DNA from: Gammaproteobacteria bacterium | GTDB taxonomy: Bacteria; Pseudomonadota; Gammaproteobacteria; SURF-13 | Reading direction: 5' to 3' | Length of the DNA stretch: 13,330 bases | Assembly (NCBI GenBank): GCA_023381235.1 | Contig: JAMCTV010000009.1 | Location: 1 to 13,330 of the forward strand | Part shown: in pieces, positions 1 through 6,703 of the stretch | How positions within the stretch are numbered: position 1 is the first letter of the stretch | Layout of the letters: every line of letters starts with the position of its first letter | Notes under the pieces: generated by a model | Told to the model about the DNA's origin: nothing | Databases searched by the model: none | The model's input: only the letters and a program-made list of their open reading frames with translations | Made by a program: the position numbers and the translations under genes

Positions 1-229
1 CCAGCACCACCGCGCCGACGGAGTCGCGCTCCAGATTGAGCGCGAGACCGAAGGTGTTGCCGGGGAATTCCAGCATCTCGCCCTGCATCACGTCGGACAG
101 GCCATGCACGCGGGTGATGCCGTCGGTGACGGACACCACCGTACCCTCGGTGCGCGCCTCGGCCAGCGCCTCGAAGTTTTCGATGCGGCTTTTGATGAGA
201 TTGCTGATCTCGGAAGAGCTGAGCTTCAT
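1..229 (-). CDS. atpA: ATP synthase F1 subunit alpha, N-terminal part (cut by window edge)
   Basis: The reading frame starts with ATG at 227-229 and runs off the left edge after 76 codons with no stop. The visible protein begins MKLSSSEISNLIKSRIENFE and continues into the beta-barrel domain of the alpha subunit (DGITRVHGL, GEMLEFPGN, LNLERDSVGAVVL), which matches the N-terminus of the family closely. The nucleotide-binding domain lies outside the window. In F1 the alpha subunit alternates with beta around gamma and carries the non-catalytic nucleotide sites; its first 20 or so residues contact the delta subunit. It follows atpH by 31 bp in the same direction, with an AGGAAA ribosome-binding site before the ATG. 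Identity is very safe; only completeness is lacking. Confidence 0.96.
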   Translation of the reverse strand, partial: MKLSSSEISNLIKSRIENFEALAEARTEGTVVSVTDGITRVHGLSDVMQGEMLEFPGNTFGLALNLERDSVGAVVL

Positions 230-260
230 GTGTGTTTCCTCAAAATTTTTGCAAATGTTT

Positions 261-797
261 TTAGTGGCCCAAGGCCTGCGCCAGGCGTTGCAGCTTGCCG
301 CGCGCCGAGCCATCTATCACCCGGTCGCCGGCGCGGATGATCGCACCGCCGATCAGGCTTTTATCTACGTCGCAGTGCAGCGTCACTTCGCGCTGAAAGC
401 GCTTTTTGAGCGTGGCGGCCAAGGCGCGCTGCTGTTCGTCGGACAGTGCGGCGGCGGAGGTCACCTGCACGCGCAGCGTGCCTTCGGCCTCGGCGCGGCT
501 TGCCTCAAACAGCATGGCGATGTCAGGCAACAGCGTCAGTCTGCGGTTTTCCGTCAGCAGCCGGATAAAATTTTTGCCGTGCTGGTCCAGCGCGCCACCC
601 AGCGCGTCGAGCATGAAGCCCTGCAACTGCGTCTTGACCACGCGCGGGTTGCCGATCAGGTCGCGCACCCTGGCGTCGCCCACCAGCGCAGCGCCATCGC
701 TCAGCCACTCCGACCAGTTTTTCAGCTTGCCCGCCGCGCGCGCGATATCAAACGCGGCTTGCGCGTAGGGGCGTGCGGCGGTAGCGGTCTCTGCCAT
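261..797 (-). CDS. atpH: ATP synthase F1 subunit delta (OSCP-like)
   Basis: A protein of 178 residues, the normal length for bacterial delta. The N-terminus (ETATAARPYAQAAFDIAR) is the family pattern in which the ARPYA motif opens the N-terminal helical domain. The C-terminal part (LIGGAIIRAGDRVIDGSARGKL, in two stretches) is the conserved GG..I..G..viDgS..gkL signature. Delta sits on top of F1 and ties the alpha3beta3 head to the b-subunit stalk. It lies between atpF (12 bp upstream) and atpA (31 bp downstream) in the standard order. No convincing Shine-Dalgarno sequence precedes its ATG, and the spacer is AT-rich, so translation may depend on coupling to atpF. Confidence 0.97.
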   Translation of the reverse strand: MAETATAARPYAQAAFDIARAAGKLKNWSEWLSDGAALVGDARVRDLIGNPRVVKTQLQGFMLDALGGALDQHGKNFIRLLTENRRLTLLPDIAMLFEASRAEAEGTLRVQVTSAAALSDEQQRALAATLKKRFQREVTLHCDVDKSLIGGAIIRAGDRVIDGSARGKLQRLAQALGH

Positions 798-809
798 GGT
801 TAAAAACTA

Positions 810-1280
810 TTAAATTTGTTTAACTAATTGATTGAGCAGATCGCCGTGCGCCTTGGCGTCTATTTCGCGCCCCAGCACCTTTTCCGCGCCGGCCACGGCG
901 AGGGTGACCATCTCGGCGCGCAGCTTCTCGCGCGTACGATTGGCTTCCTGCTCGATCTCGGCCCTGGCCCCGGCGACGAGGCGCTCGCCTTCGGCGCGCG
1001 CCGCGCCCTTGGCCTCCTCGACGATCTCCACCGCGCGCCGTTCGGCCTGCGCCAGCACCTCGGCGCTGTCGTTCTTGGCCTTGTGCAGCAGTTCCTTGGC
1101 GCGCTTCTCGGCCAGTTCCAGGTCGTGCCTGCCCCGGTCCGCCGCGGCCAGGCCGTCGGCGATGCGCTTCTGGCGCTCGGCCATCATGCCGGTGAGCGGC
1201 CCCCACAGGAGCTTGTTGACGAACCAGATGAGCAGGACAAACGCAATCATCTGTCCCAGCAAAGTAGCGGTGATATTCAT
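810..1280 (-). CDS. atpF: ATP synthase Fo subunit b
   Basis: 156 residues, the length of the E. coli b subunit. One N-terminal membrane helix (about residues 5-26, MNITATLLGQMIAFVLLIWF onward) is followed by a long charged, alanine-rich helix (about 30-140) that forms the peripheral-stalk coiled coil. The C-terminal VAGAEKVLGREIDAKAH stretch is the delta-binding end. Two copies hold the a subunit and F1 still relative to the rotating c-ring. It lies 40 bp after atpE and 12 bp before atpH, on the same strand. A GAGG stretch upstream of the ATG is a possible but distant ribosome-binding site. Several long frames on other strands here are by-products of the GC-rich Ala/Glu/Arg codons. Confidence 0.97.
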   Translation of the reverse strand: MNITATLLGQMIAFVLLIWFVNKLLWGPLTGMMAERQKRIADGLAAADRGRHDLELAEKRAKELLHKAKNDSAEVLAQAERRAVEIVEEAKGAARAEGERLVAGARAEIEQEANRTREKLRAEMVTLAVAGAEKVLGREIDAKAHGDLLNQLVKQI

Positions 1281-1320
1281 GGCTTAAAAACCTCGCGGAC
1301 GACGAGCCCGTATCCCTTGA

Positions 1321-1614
1321 TTAGCCGCCGACGGCCTTGACCGCCGCGTCCAGCGCGCCGACGAAGGGGTTGGCGAACAGGAACCACATGGCGAAGGCGA
1401 GAATGATGAACGGGAAGGATTCCATCAAACCGGCGAAGATGAACATGTTGGTCATGAGTTGCGGGCGCATTTCCGGCTGGCGCGCGATGCCTTCCAGCGT
1501 CTTGGCGCAGATCAGGCCCCAGCCGATGGCGGAGCCCAAACCGGCGGCGGCGAGGATTACGCCCACGCCCACGGCGGTGTAGGCGTAAATCATGGCGATC
1601 ATTTCGGGTGTCAT
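1321..1614 (-). CDS. atpE: ATP synthase Fo subunit c (proteolipid)
   Basis: 97 residues forming a hairpin of two membrane helices (about 10-36 and 55-80) joined by the polar loop ARQPEMRP (residues 44-51), the hallmark of subunit c that contacts F1 gamma/epsilon. The ion-binding carboxylate is Glu65 in AGLMESFPFI. Helix 1 carries the small-residue GVGVILAAAGLGSAIGWG packing pattern. The glutamine used in helix 1 of Na+-binding rings is absent (Trp32 at the comparable place), so I infer proton coupling. An AAGGAGAAA ribosome-binding site precedes the ATG, and it is the best in the operon, which suits a subunit needed in many copies. It is slightly longer than the 79-residue E. coli protein, with extensions at both ends. 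Confidence 0.97.
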   Translation of the reverse strand: MTPEMIAMIYAYTAVGVGVILAAAGLGSAIGWGLICAKTLEGIARQPEMRPQLMTNMFIFAGLMESFPFIILAFAMWFLFANPFVGALDAAVKAVGG

Positions 1615-1656
1615 GGTGTGTTTCTCCTTGAAAGAAAATTCAAATTTAAAAAGTTA

Positions 1657-2502
1657 TTAGTGTTCCTGGTGCGCCATGCCCAAATAGACGATGGACAGCA
1701 CCATGAAGATAAACGCCTGCAGGGTAATCACCAGCAAGTGGAAGATGAGCCAGCCGAGATCGAGCGTGACTTGCAGCGGGAACCAGAACAGCCAGCCCAC
1801 CGCACCCACCGCCAGCGTGCCGCCGATGAGCGCAATCAACAAGAACACCAGCTCGCCCGCAAACAGATTGCCGAACAGTCGCAGACCCAGGCTGAGCGGC
1901 TTGGCGACCTCTTCAATCGCGGTCATCACCACGTTCACCGGGATGAAAAACTTGCCGAAGGGGTGGAACAGAAACATCTTGAGGTAGCCGACGGGGCCTT
2001 TGACCTTGATGCTGTAGAACACGATGAGCGCGAATACGGTGAGCGACAGCGCGAAGGTGGTGCTGAGGTCGGTGGTCGGCACCAGCTTGAAATAATGCAC
2101 GCCGAACAGGCCCAATATAAAGCCGGGCAGGTCCACCGGGATCAAATCCATGAAGTTCATCAGAAACACCCACAGGAAAATCGTGAGCGCGAGCGGGGCG
2201 ATGAGCGGATTGTGGCCGGGAAAACTGTCGCGCACCTGGCCGCCGACGAATTCCAGTATCGCCTCGACCACATTTTGGAATCCACTCGGCGCGGAGGTTT
2301 GCAGCCTGCGCCCCAGACGCCAGCTTGCCAGAATGATGAGCGCGGCGAGGGTGAAGCTGACGATGAGCGTATCGAGGTGCCAAGCCCAGAAGCCGGTCGC
2401 CTTGTGCGTGACCGGATCGCACTGCCCGACGCACAGATTGGTCAGATGGTGCTGGATGTACTCAACCGTCCCCCCACCGGAGGACTCAGGCGCTGCGCTC
2501 AA
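1657..2502 (-). CDS. atpB: ATP synthase Fo subunit a
   Basis: 281 residues with five to six predicted membrane helices. The essential arginine is Arg208 in LSLGLRLFGNLFAGE, with Glu217 just after it, and the last helix carries ITLQAFIFMVLSIVYL (Gln262), the conserved proton-channel region; His255 matches the E. coli His245 context (IFH). The chosen start is a TTG at 2500-2502. It is preceded by AAGGGG, which spans the end of atpI, and gives an N-terminus ending in EYIQHHLTNL as in the family; no in-frame ATG lies close by. The subunit forms the half-channels through which protons reach and leave the c-ring. It sits between atpI (7 bp upstream) and atpE (42 bp downstream). Confidence 0.96.
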   Translation of the reverse strand: MSAAPESSGGGTVEYIQHHLTNLCVGQCDPVTHKATGFWAWHLDTLIVSFTLAALIILASWRLGRRLQTSAPSGFQNVVEAILEFVGGQVRDSFPGHNPLIAPLALTIFLWVFLMNFMDLIPVDLPGFILGLFGVHYFKLVPTTDLSTTFALSLTVFALIVFYSIKVKGPVGYLKMFLFHPFGKFFIPVNVVMTAIEEVAKPLSLGLRLFGNLFAGELVFLLIALIGGTLAVGAVGWLFWFPLQVTLDLGWLIFHLLVITLQAFIFMVLSIVYLGMAHQEH

Positions 2503-2509
2503 CTTGAAT

Positions 2510-2884
2510 TTACCCCTTGTGCGACACTCTGCTTATCACGTAGCCTAATTGGCCCAAACCAAATCCCACGATGCTGGCCAGCGGGTCGAGCTTCAACACC
2601 CCCAGCGCCAAGGCGAACAACGCCAGCACCAATAAAAATCTCTGTACTACACCCAGATACAACAACAGCATGCCCTTGCCGGCGCTAACTTCCGTCACAC
2701 GCGTGACGCGCCGTTTGAGCATCCAGCTCAGCACCATGGCGACCAGCCCGCCGTACAGTGCGGCAACGGCAGGCCGCAGCCCGCCCAGGTACATAAAGGC
2801 CGCCGCCGTCAGCACGGTTATCGCGGCCTGATAAAGCAAAACCGCGCGTGCAGCGCCGCTTAAGCCACCGTCTGCCGGAGTCAT
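2510..2884 (-). CDS. atpI: ATP synthase assembly factor AtpI
   Basis: 124 residues with four hydrophobic segments (about 14-35, 37-55, 68-95, 100-118) and the family features: an N-terminal LLYQAAITVLTAAAF helix, the ALYGGLVAMVLSWMLKRR helix with its charged end, and LYLGVVQRFLLVLALF. AtpI is a membrane protein that helps assemble the c-ring and is not part of the final enzyme. Its ATG overlaps the TGA of atpZ (ATGA at 2881-2884), which suggests translational coupling. Only 7 bp separate it from atpB, and its last codons supply the ribosome-binding site of atpB. Identity rests on position plus helix pattern and is good. Confidence 0.9.
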   Translation of the reverse strand: MTPADGGLSGAARAVLLYQAAITVLTAAAFMYLGGLRPAVAALYGGLVAMVLSWMLKRRVTRVTEVSAGKGMLLLYLGVVQRFLLVLALFALALGVLKLDPLASIVGFGLGQLGYVISRVSHKG

Positions 2885-3078
2885 GGCCTGCTCAACAACC
2901 TGTGAACCTTAAGTATGCCGCCCACAAACCCCAGGCAGCCCAAGATGAACATGAAAAAGGGGAGGGTATTCAACCACTTATCGAGGCCATAGCCCAACAA
3001 CAAACCGGCCAGCGTCATCGAAGTAAGCAACGTACCGGCACCGATGAGCGCCAAACCGGTTCCCCTGGCCTTGTTCAC
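2881..3078 (-). CDS. atpZ: AtpZ/AtpI-type small membrane protein, first gene of the atp operon
   Basis: A small two-helix membrane protein. The core pattern LAGLLLGYGLDKWLNTLPFF followed by ILGCLGFVGGILKVHRLL matches the AtpZ family (ATPase_gene1), known to work with AtpI, possibly in Mg2+/Ca2+ supply or assembly of the ATP synthase. The start is uncertain. The longest frame begins with TTG at 3117 (78 residues), but that TTG is itself the -35 box of a strong promoter whose -10 box lies at codons 9-10, so a transcript from it cannot include that start. I use GTG at 3076-3078 (65 residues, nearly leaderless). TTG at 3052-3054 (57 residues) has a better ribosome-binding site, AGGGGA six bases upstream, and still keeps both helices. 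Confidence 0.8.
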   Translation of the reverse strand: MNKARGTGLALIGAGTLLTSMTLAGLLLGYGLDKWLNTLPFFMFILGCLGFVGGILKVHRLLSRP

Positions 3079-3087
3079 GGCGCGCGC

Positions 3088-3117
3088 ATTATAAAGGTTC
3101 GGCTGGCGCCGCGTCAA
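3088..3117 (-). promoter_or_regulatory. Sigma70-type promoter of the atp operon
   Basis: On the minus strand TTGACG (3112-3117) and TATAAT (3088-3093) are separated by 18 bp. The -10 box is perfect and the -35 box matches five of six bases. Transcription would start near 3080-3082, just before the GTG taken as the atpZ start. It is the best promoter match I found in the window and sits exactly at the head of the operon. Confidence 0.75.
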
Positions 3118-3251
3118 CGTGCATCACTGGAAATAGGCTCAGTATGATAAAAATCAGCGATTATTACGCTATGCTAGCTGAACAACAGGCCGGGTAAGGG
3201 ACTCTTAACCTTTAAGGCCGCCATTCTGACATACGGCTGGGGGATTAAAAA
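3118..3251. promoter_or_regulatory. Divergent intergenic region between atpZ and the eipA-like gene
   Basis: This gap separates the minus-strand atp operon from the plus-strand DUF1134 gene. On the plus strand TATGCT at 3170-3175 is a plausible -10 box, but no good -35 box sits 16-18 bp upstream. A short inverted repeat CTTAA-CCT-TTAAG lies between there and the gene. GGGGGA, six bases before the ATG at 3252, is the ribosome-binding site. I see no small gene or RNA here. Confidence 0.4.
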
Positions 3252-3818
3252 ATGATACGTACATCGTGGATTGCACTATGCGCCGCCAGCGCGATGTTCG
3301 CAAACATCAGCGCGCTGGCGGCGGAGAATAACAAGGATACCTACGACAAGAGCACCACGCTCAAGGAGGCCGGGGCGTTTTTCGGCGAGAGCACGGCGGG
3401 GCTGGCCAAGGTGATTGAAAAGGCGTTCGAGGATCACGGTCGGCCGAACGGCTACATCAAGGGCGAGGAGGCCAGCGGCGCAATCGTGCTGGGCTTGCGC
3501 TACGGCAGCGGCAGCATCACGCTGAAAAACGGCGGCACGCGCAAGGTGCACTGGACCGGCCCCTCCATCGGCTTCGACGCCGGGGCCAACGCCTCCAAGG
3601 TGTTCGTGCTGGTCTATCACCTGCCCGCCGCAAGCGCCATCTACCAGCGCTTCCCGGCGGTGGAGGGCAGCTTCTATTACGTCGCAGGCGCGGGTATCAA
3701 CTACCAGCAGAAGGGCGAGATCGTGCTCGCGCCGATCCGCCTGGGCGTGGGCCTGCGCGGCGGCGTGAACATCGGCTACTTAAGTTACTCGCGCGAAAAA
3801 ACCTGGATGCCGTTTTAG
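3252..3818 (+). CDS. EipA family (DUF1134) exported envelope protein
   Basis: 188 residues. The first 23 form a Sec signal peptide (MIRTSWIALCAASAMFANIS, then ALA before AEN), so the mature protein is periplasmic. The rest shows the DUF1134 pattern: a helical start, then GEEASGAIVLGLRYGSG, a W-TGPSIGFDAGAN stretch, VFVLVYHL, and a C-terminal part with glycine-rich beta strands (VAGAGINYQQKGEIVLAPIRLG, in two stretches). In Brucella the family member EipA supports cell-envelope integrity; the biochemical role is unknown. The gene stands alone on the plus strand, head-to-head with the atp operon, and its stop overlaps the stop of mtnC by 4 bp. The match is by recalled family pattern; function in this organism is inferred. 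Confidence 0.8.
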   Translation: MIRTSWIALCAASAMFANISALAAENNKDTYDKSTTLKEAGAFFGESTAGLAKVIEKAFEDHGRPNGYIKGEEASGAIVLGLRYGSGSITLKNGGTRKVHWTGPSIGFDAGANASKVFVLVYHLPAASAIYQRFPAVEGSFYYVAGAGINYQQKGEIVLAPIRLGVGLRGGVNIGYLSYSREKTWMPF

Positions 3819-4507
3819 GCCGGAGCGCACTGCTTAACAATAATCCCGTCAAAGCTTGATGCCTTTCCATGCGCTGCGACACCCTCGGGGGCACTGTCTC
3901 TTAGAAGCCAGATCGTCTGCATGCCCGCCTCATGCGCCGCGTCCAGTTCCTCTTTAATGTCTGACAGAAACAGGATGTCGCCGGGCGCGAAGCCGATGGT
4001 TTGCGCGATTTTGTGATAGGAACTGGTTTCCTTTTTAGCGCCCATTGTGGTGTCGAAGTGGCCTGAAAACAGCGGCGTGAGGTCGCCGTACTCAGTGTGA
4101 GCGAATAAAAGTTTTTGCGCCTGCACCGAACCGGAGGAAAACACATACAGCTTTATTCCCTGCGCATGCCACTCCTTGAGCTTGCGCACCGCGTCTTCGT
4201 AGACGTGGCCTTTGAAATCGCCTTGCTTGAAGCCCGTCTCCCAGATCATGCCTTGCAGCGCCTTCAGCGGCGTGACTTTTTTATCTTCGTCTATCCACTG
4301 GATGAGTTGGGCGATGATTTTTTCATCATCGCCACGCCCGCCCAGCATCCGCCGCACATCATCCAAAAGCCCGCCCATGGCGGGTTCGCCCGCATGCGCG
4401 CGCACGAACTCCGCCATGCGGGCGCGCGCATAGGGAAACAACACGTCTTTCACGAAAGACAGCGAGGACGTGGTGCCCTCGATGTCGGTGACGATGGCCT
4501 GGATCAC
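3815..4507 (-). CDS. mtnC: Acireductone synthase (enolase-phosphatase E1)
   Basis: 230 residues, full length for MtnC. It is a HAD-superfamily phosphatase that enolises and then dephosphorylates 2,3-diketo-5-methylthiopentyl-1-phosphate to acireductone in the methionine salvage pathway, in the cytoplasm. The motifs are in order: DIEGTTSS with Asp8 and Glu10 (motif I), FSSGS at 123-127 (motif II), MGAKKE with Lys158/159 (motif III) and FLSDIKEELDAA with Asp183 (motif IV). The start is GTG at 4505-4507, because the conserved VTDIEGT lies only six residues in; no good ribosome-binding site precedes it. It follows the nitroreductase gene by 25 bp and probably shares its transcript. No other salvage gene is in the window. 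Its stop overlaps the convergent eipA-like gene by 4 bp, leaving no room for a terminator between them. Confidence 0.94.
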   Translation of the reverse strand: MIQAIVTDIEGTTSSLSFVKDVLFPYARARMAEFVRAHAGEPAMGGLLDDVRRMLGGRGDDEKIIAQLIQWIDEDKKVTPLKALQGMIWETGFKQGDFKGHVYEDAVRKLKEWHAQGIKLYVFSSGSVQAQKLLFAHTEYGDLTPLFSGHFDTTMGAKKETSSYHKIAQTIGFAPGDILFLSDIKEELDAAHEAGMQTIWLLRDSAPEGVAAHGKASSFDGIIVKQCAPA

Positions 4508-4532
4508 GCAGCAGAGCGGTCAGACTATCCCA

Positions 4533-5030
4533 TCAGAAGTGGTTATGCCGTATTACTTCCGACAATGGGACCTGGCCGGGACGCGACCAGGCGGGCTGAG
4601 TGGCCCGGCCCACTACCACAAACATGGGGGTCTGCGCCGCGATGCCGCACGAGCGCATGGCCTCGTCTCTCTGCGCCTGATCCTTCCCGCGATAATATTT
4701 ATCTATGGCGGGCACCAGAAAGTCGCGCGCTTCCTTCGGCGCGTCTTTCCAGTAGCGCTCCGGACTTCTCTCCCACGCCTTGAGATCGGCGCAGAGCACG
4801 ATGAGCAGTGAGGCGTCGGTCACCTGGGCCTGATCCCACGCCACGGCGCGAATCTTTTTTCTCAGGTCATTATCCGTCACCAGCACAAAGCGCCAGTTCT
4901 GTATATTGAACGAGGTGGGTGACAGCACCGCCAGCGACATGAGCCGCGTGGTTTCGTTCTCGGTCATCCTGTGGCCGGGGTCGAACTGCTTGACCGCGCG
5001 CCGTGATTCTATTGCTGTTATCGTATCCAT
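4533..5030 (-). CDS. Nitroreductase-family protein with an apparent internal deletion
   Basis: 165 residues. The start (MDTITAIESRRAVKQFDPGH) and the LSPTSFNIQNWRFVLV and WDQAQVTDASLL stretches are typical of FMN-dependent nitroreductases of about 200 residues that reduce nitro or quinone substrates with NAD(P)H. The C-terminal end (FVVVGRATQPAWSRPGQVPL) is also typical. Between them, at residues 134/135 (near 4628/4629), the protein jumps from DEAMRSCGIAAQT straight to PMFVVVG. From memory of the family, about 36 residues belong there, including the GYDS-type loop and following helix that help bind FMN. The frame is kept, so a shortened protein is made, but it may be inactive. An AAGGAG site overlaps the parB stop, giving an 11 bp gap and likely cotranscription with parAB. 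Confidence 0.82.
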   Translation of the reverse strand: MDTITAIESRRAVKQFDPGHRMTENETTRLMSLAVLSPTSFNIQNWRFVLVTDNDLRKKIRAVAWDQAQVTDASLLIVLCADLKAWERSPERYWKDAPKEARDFLVPAIDKYYRGKDQAQRDEAMRSCGIAAQTPMFVVVGRATQPAWSRPGQVPLSEVIRHNHF

Positions 5031-5041
5031 GTTCGTTCTCC

Positions 5042-5902
5042 TTACTTGATGTGCTTCAGTATGCCGTCCAGTTCGTCCAGGCTGTTGTAGCTGATGACCA
5101 GTTTACCCTTGCCCTTCGCCCCGGCCTGAATGCGCACGCTGGCGCCGAGTTTTTCCGCCAGGTCTTTTTCCAGCCGGCGCACATCGGGGTCGGCGCGGCG
5201 TTTTTCCACGCTCTTGCCGCGCGGCGCGGCCAGCAGGCGCTGCACCAGACGCTCGGTCTCGCGCACCGAGAGGGCCCGCTTGGCCACATCCTGCGCCGCG
5301 GCGCTCTGCGGCTTGCCGCTCAGGGCAAGCAGCGCGCGCGCATGGCCCATTTCCAGCGTGCCTTGCTCCACCAGTTGCTTCACGTCGTCATTGAGATCGA
5401 GCAGGCGCAGCAAATTGCTCACCGCCGCGCGCGAACGGCCCACCGCCTGCGCCACCGCCTCGTGCGTCATGCCGAATTCGCCGATCAGACGCTTGAAGGC
5501 GTTGGCCTCTTCCATCGCGTTCAACTCCGCGCGCTGGATGTTTTCAATCAGGGCAATGGCGAGCGCGTCGTTGTCGGACACGTTGCGCACGATGGCGGGA
5601 ATGTCCTGCAGGCCCGCGAGTTGCGCGGCGCGCCAGCGCCTCTCGCCCGCGATGATCTCGTAGCGCCCGGCCTGACCGAGCTGGCGCACTACGATAGGCT
5701 GCACCACGCCCTGCGCGCGGATGGAGTCGGCGAGGTCTTGCAGGTTTTCCGCGTGCATGTTTTTGCGCGGCTGGTATTTGCCGCGCTGAATGATATCCAC
5801 CGGCAGGTTGCGCAATTGTCCCTGCGTCATGCCCGCCGTATCGGGCCGCGCGCTGCTGAGCAGCGCGTCCAGGCCGCGTCCCAATCCGCGTTTCTTTTGC
5901 AT
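5042..5902 (-). CDS. parB: Chromosome-partitioning protein ParB
   Basis: 286 residues, normal for chromosomal ParB. The N-terminal KKRGLGRGLDALLSS is the ParA-interacting segment. The CTP-binding ParB/Srx domain follows (about 33-125), with QPRK at 44-47, GVVQPIVVR at 65-73 and GERRWRAA at 86-93; then NIQRAELNAMEEA and the helix-turn-helix that reads parS (about 145-175, VAQAVGRSRAAVSNLLRLL). The C-terminal SYNSLDELDGILKHI is the dimerisation domain. ParB loads on parS near the origin as a CTP-gated clamp and, with ParA, moves the origin region. It follows parA by 9 bp with a GGGGGGAAG ribosome-binding site. I found no parS-like 16-mer within the window. Confidence 0.97.
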   Translation of the reverse strand: MQKKRGLGRGLDALLSSARPDTAGMTQGQLRNLPVDIIQRGKYQPRKNMHAENLQDLADSIRAQGVVQPIVVRQLGQAGRYEIIAGERRWRAAQLAGLQDIPAIVRNVSDNDALAIALIENIQRAELNAMEEANAFKRLIGEFGMTHEAVAQAVGRSRAAVSNLLRLLDLNDDVKQLVEQGTLEMGHARALLALSGKPQSAAAQDVAKRALSVRETERLVQRLLAAPRGKSVEKRRADPDVRRLEKDLAEKLGASVRIQAGAKGKGKLVISYNSLDELDGILKHIK

Positions 5903-5911
5903 CTTCCCCCC

Positions 5912-6703
5912 TTACGCGTTGGCCGCCGTTTTTTGCAGCGCGGCTTCTTTTCTCAATATCTCGCCCGCCAGCGCAAGATAGGCCAGCGCGCCGCGCGAGG
6001 TCTTGTCATAAAGCAGGATCGGCACACCGTGGCTCGGCGCCTCGGCCAGACGCACGTTGCGCGGGATTATGGTGTGATAAACCCGGTCCGCGAAATGCTG
6101 CTCAAGCTGCGCCGACACCTCGTTCGCCAGATTGTTGCGCGGGTCAAACATGGTGCGCAGCAGGCCCTCGATATGCAATGCCGGATTGTGCGTCTCGCGG
6201 ATTTTTTCAATGGTGGCGAGCAGCGCGGTGAGGCCCTCCAGCGCATAATACTCGCACTGCATGGGGATCATCACCGACTGCGCCGCCACTAGCGCGTTCA
6301 CGGTGAGCATGTTGAGCGCGGGCGGACAGTCTATAAGAATATAATCGTAGTCTTTGCGCACCGGCCCCAGCGCCAGGCGCAGGCGGTGCTCGCGCCACTC
6401 CGCGTTCAGCAACTCCACCTCGGCGGCGGTGAGATCGCTGTTGCTGGGCAGCAGGGTCACGCCTGCGGTGGCGGTGGTCACAGCGCAGGAGGCGACATCG
6501 TTGTCGCCGCATAACACGTCATAGGTTGTGCGTTCGATGTCATTTTTGCTCACGCCGCAGCCCATGGTGGCGTTGCCCTGCGGGTCGAGATCAATGAGCA
6601 GCACCCGCCGTTTGCACGCGGCCAGCGACGCGGCCAGATTCACCGCGGTGGTGGTCTTGCCGACGCCGCCCTTTTGGTTGGCAAAGGCGATGATTCTGCT
6701 CAT
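5912..6703 (-). CDS. parA: Chromosome-partitioning ATPase ParA (Soj)
   Basis: 263 residues. The deviant Walker A motif KGGVGKTT lies at residues 11-18 (signature Lys11), followed by LLIDLDPQGN near residue 38 and the Walker B region YDYILIDCPPAL. It is the short chromosomal form without an N-terminal helix-turn-helix. ParA dimerises on ATP, binds the nucleoid nonspecifically and is removed by ParB, which drives origin segregation. Its ATG overlaps the TGA of rsmG (ATGA at 6700-6703), and parB follows after 9 bp, so the three genes are very likely cotranscribed and translationally linked. Confidence 0.97.
   Translation of the reverse strand: MSRIIAFANQKGGVGKTTTAVNLAASLAACKRRVLLIDLDPQGNATMGCGVSKNDIERTTYDVLCGDNDVASCAVTTATAGVTLLPSNSDLTAAEVELLNAEWREHRLRLALGPVRKDYDYILIDCPPALNMLTVNALVAAQSVMIPMQCEYYALEGLTALLATIEKIRETHNPALHIEGLLRTMFDPRNNLANEVSAQLEQHFADRVYHTIIPRNVRLAEAPSHGVPILLYDKTSRGALAYLALAGEILRKEAALQKTAANA

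Noticed and set aside
1321..1614. Sodium-coupled ATP synthase
   Set aside because: Subunit c has Glu65 followed by Ser66, as in Na+ rings, but lacks the helix 1 Gln and the following Thr and Tyr of the Na+ site, so proton use is more likely.
1459..2688. Plus-strand open frame of 409 codons across atpE, atpB and atpI
   Set aside because: It is antisense to well-identified genes, is rich in His, Gln, Glu and Arg as expected from complementing membrane-protein codons, and has no domain pattern.
5003..6292. Long plus-strand frame of 429 codons opposite parB and parA
   Set aside because: It mirrors conserved minus-strand genes and is an artefact of high GC; its composition is Arg/His/Ala-rich with no motif.
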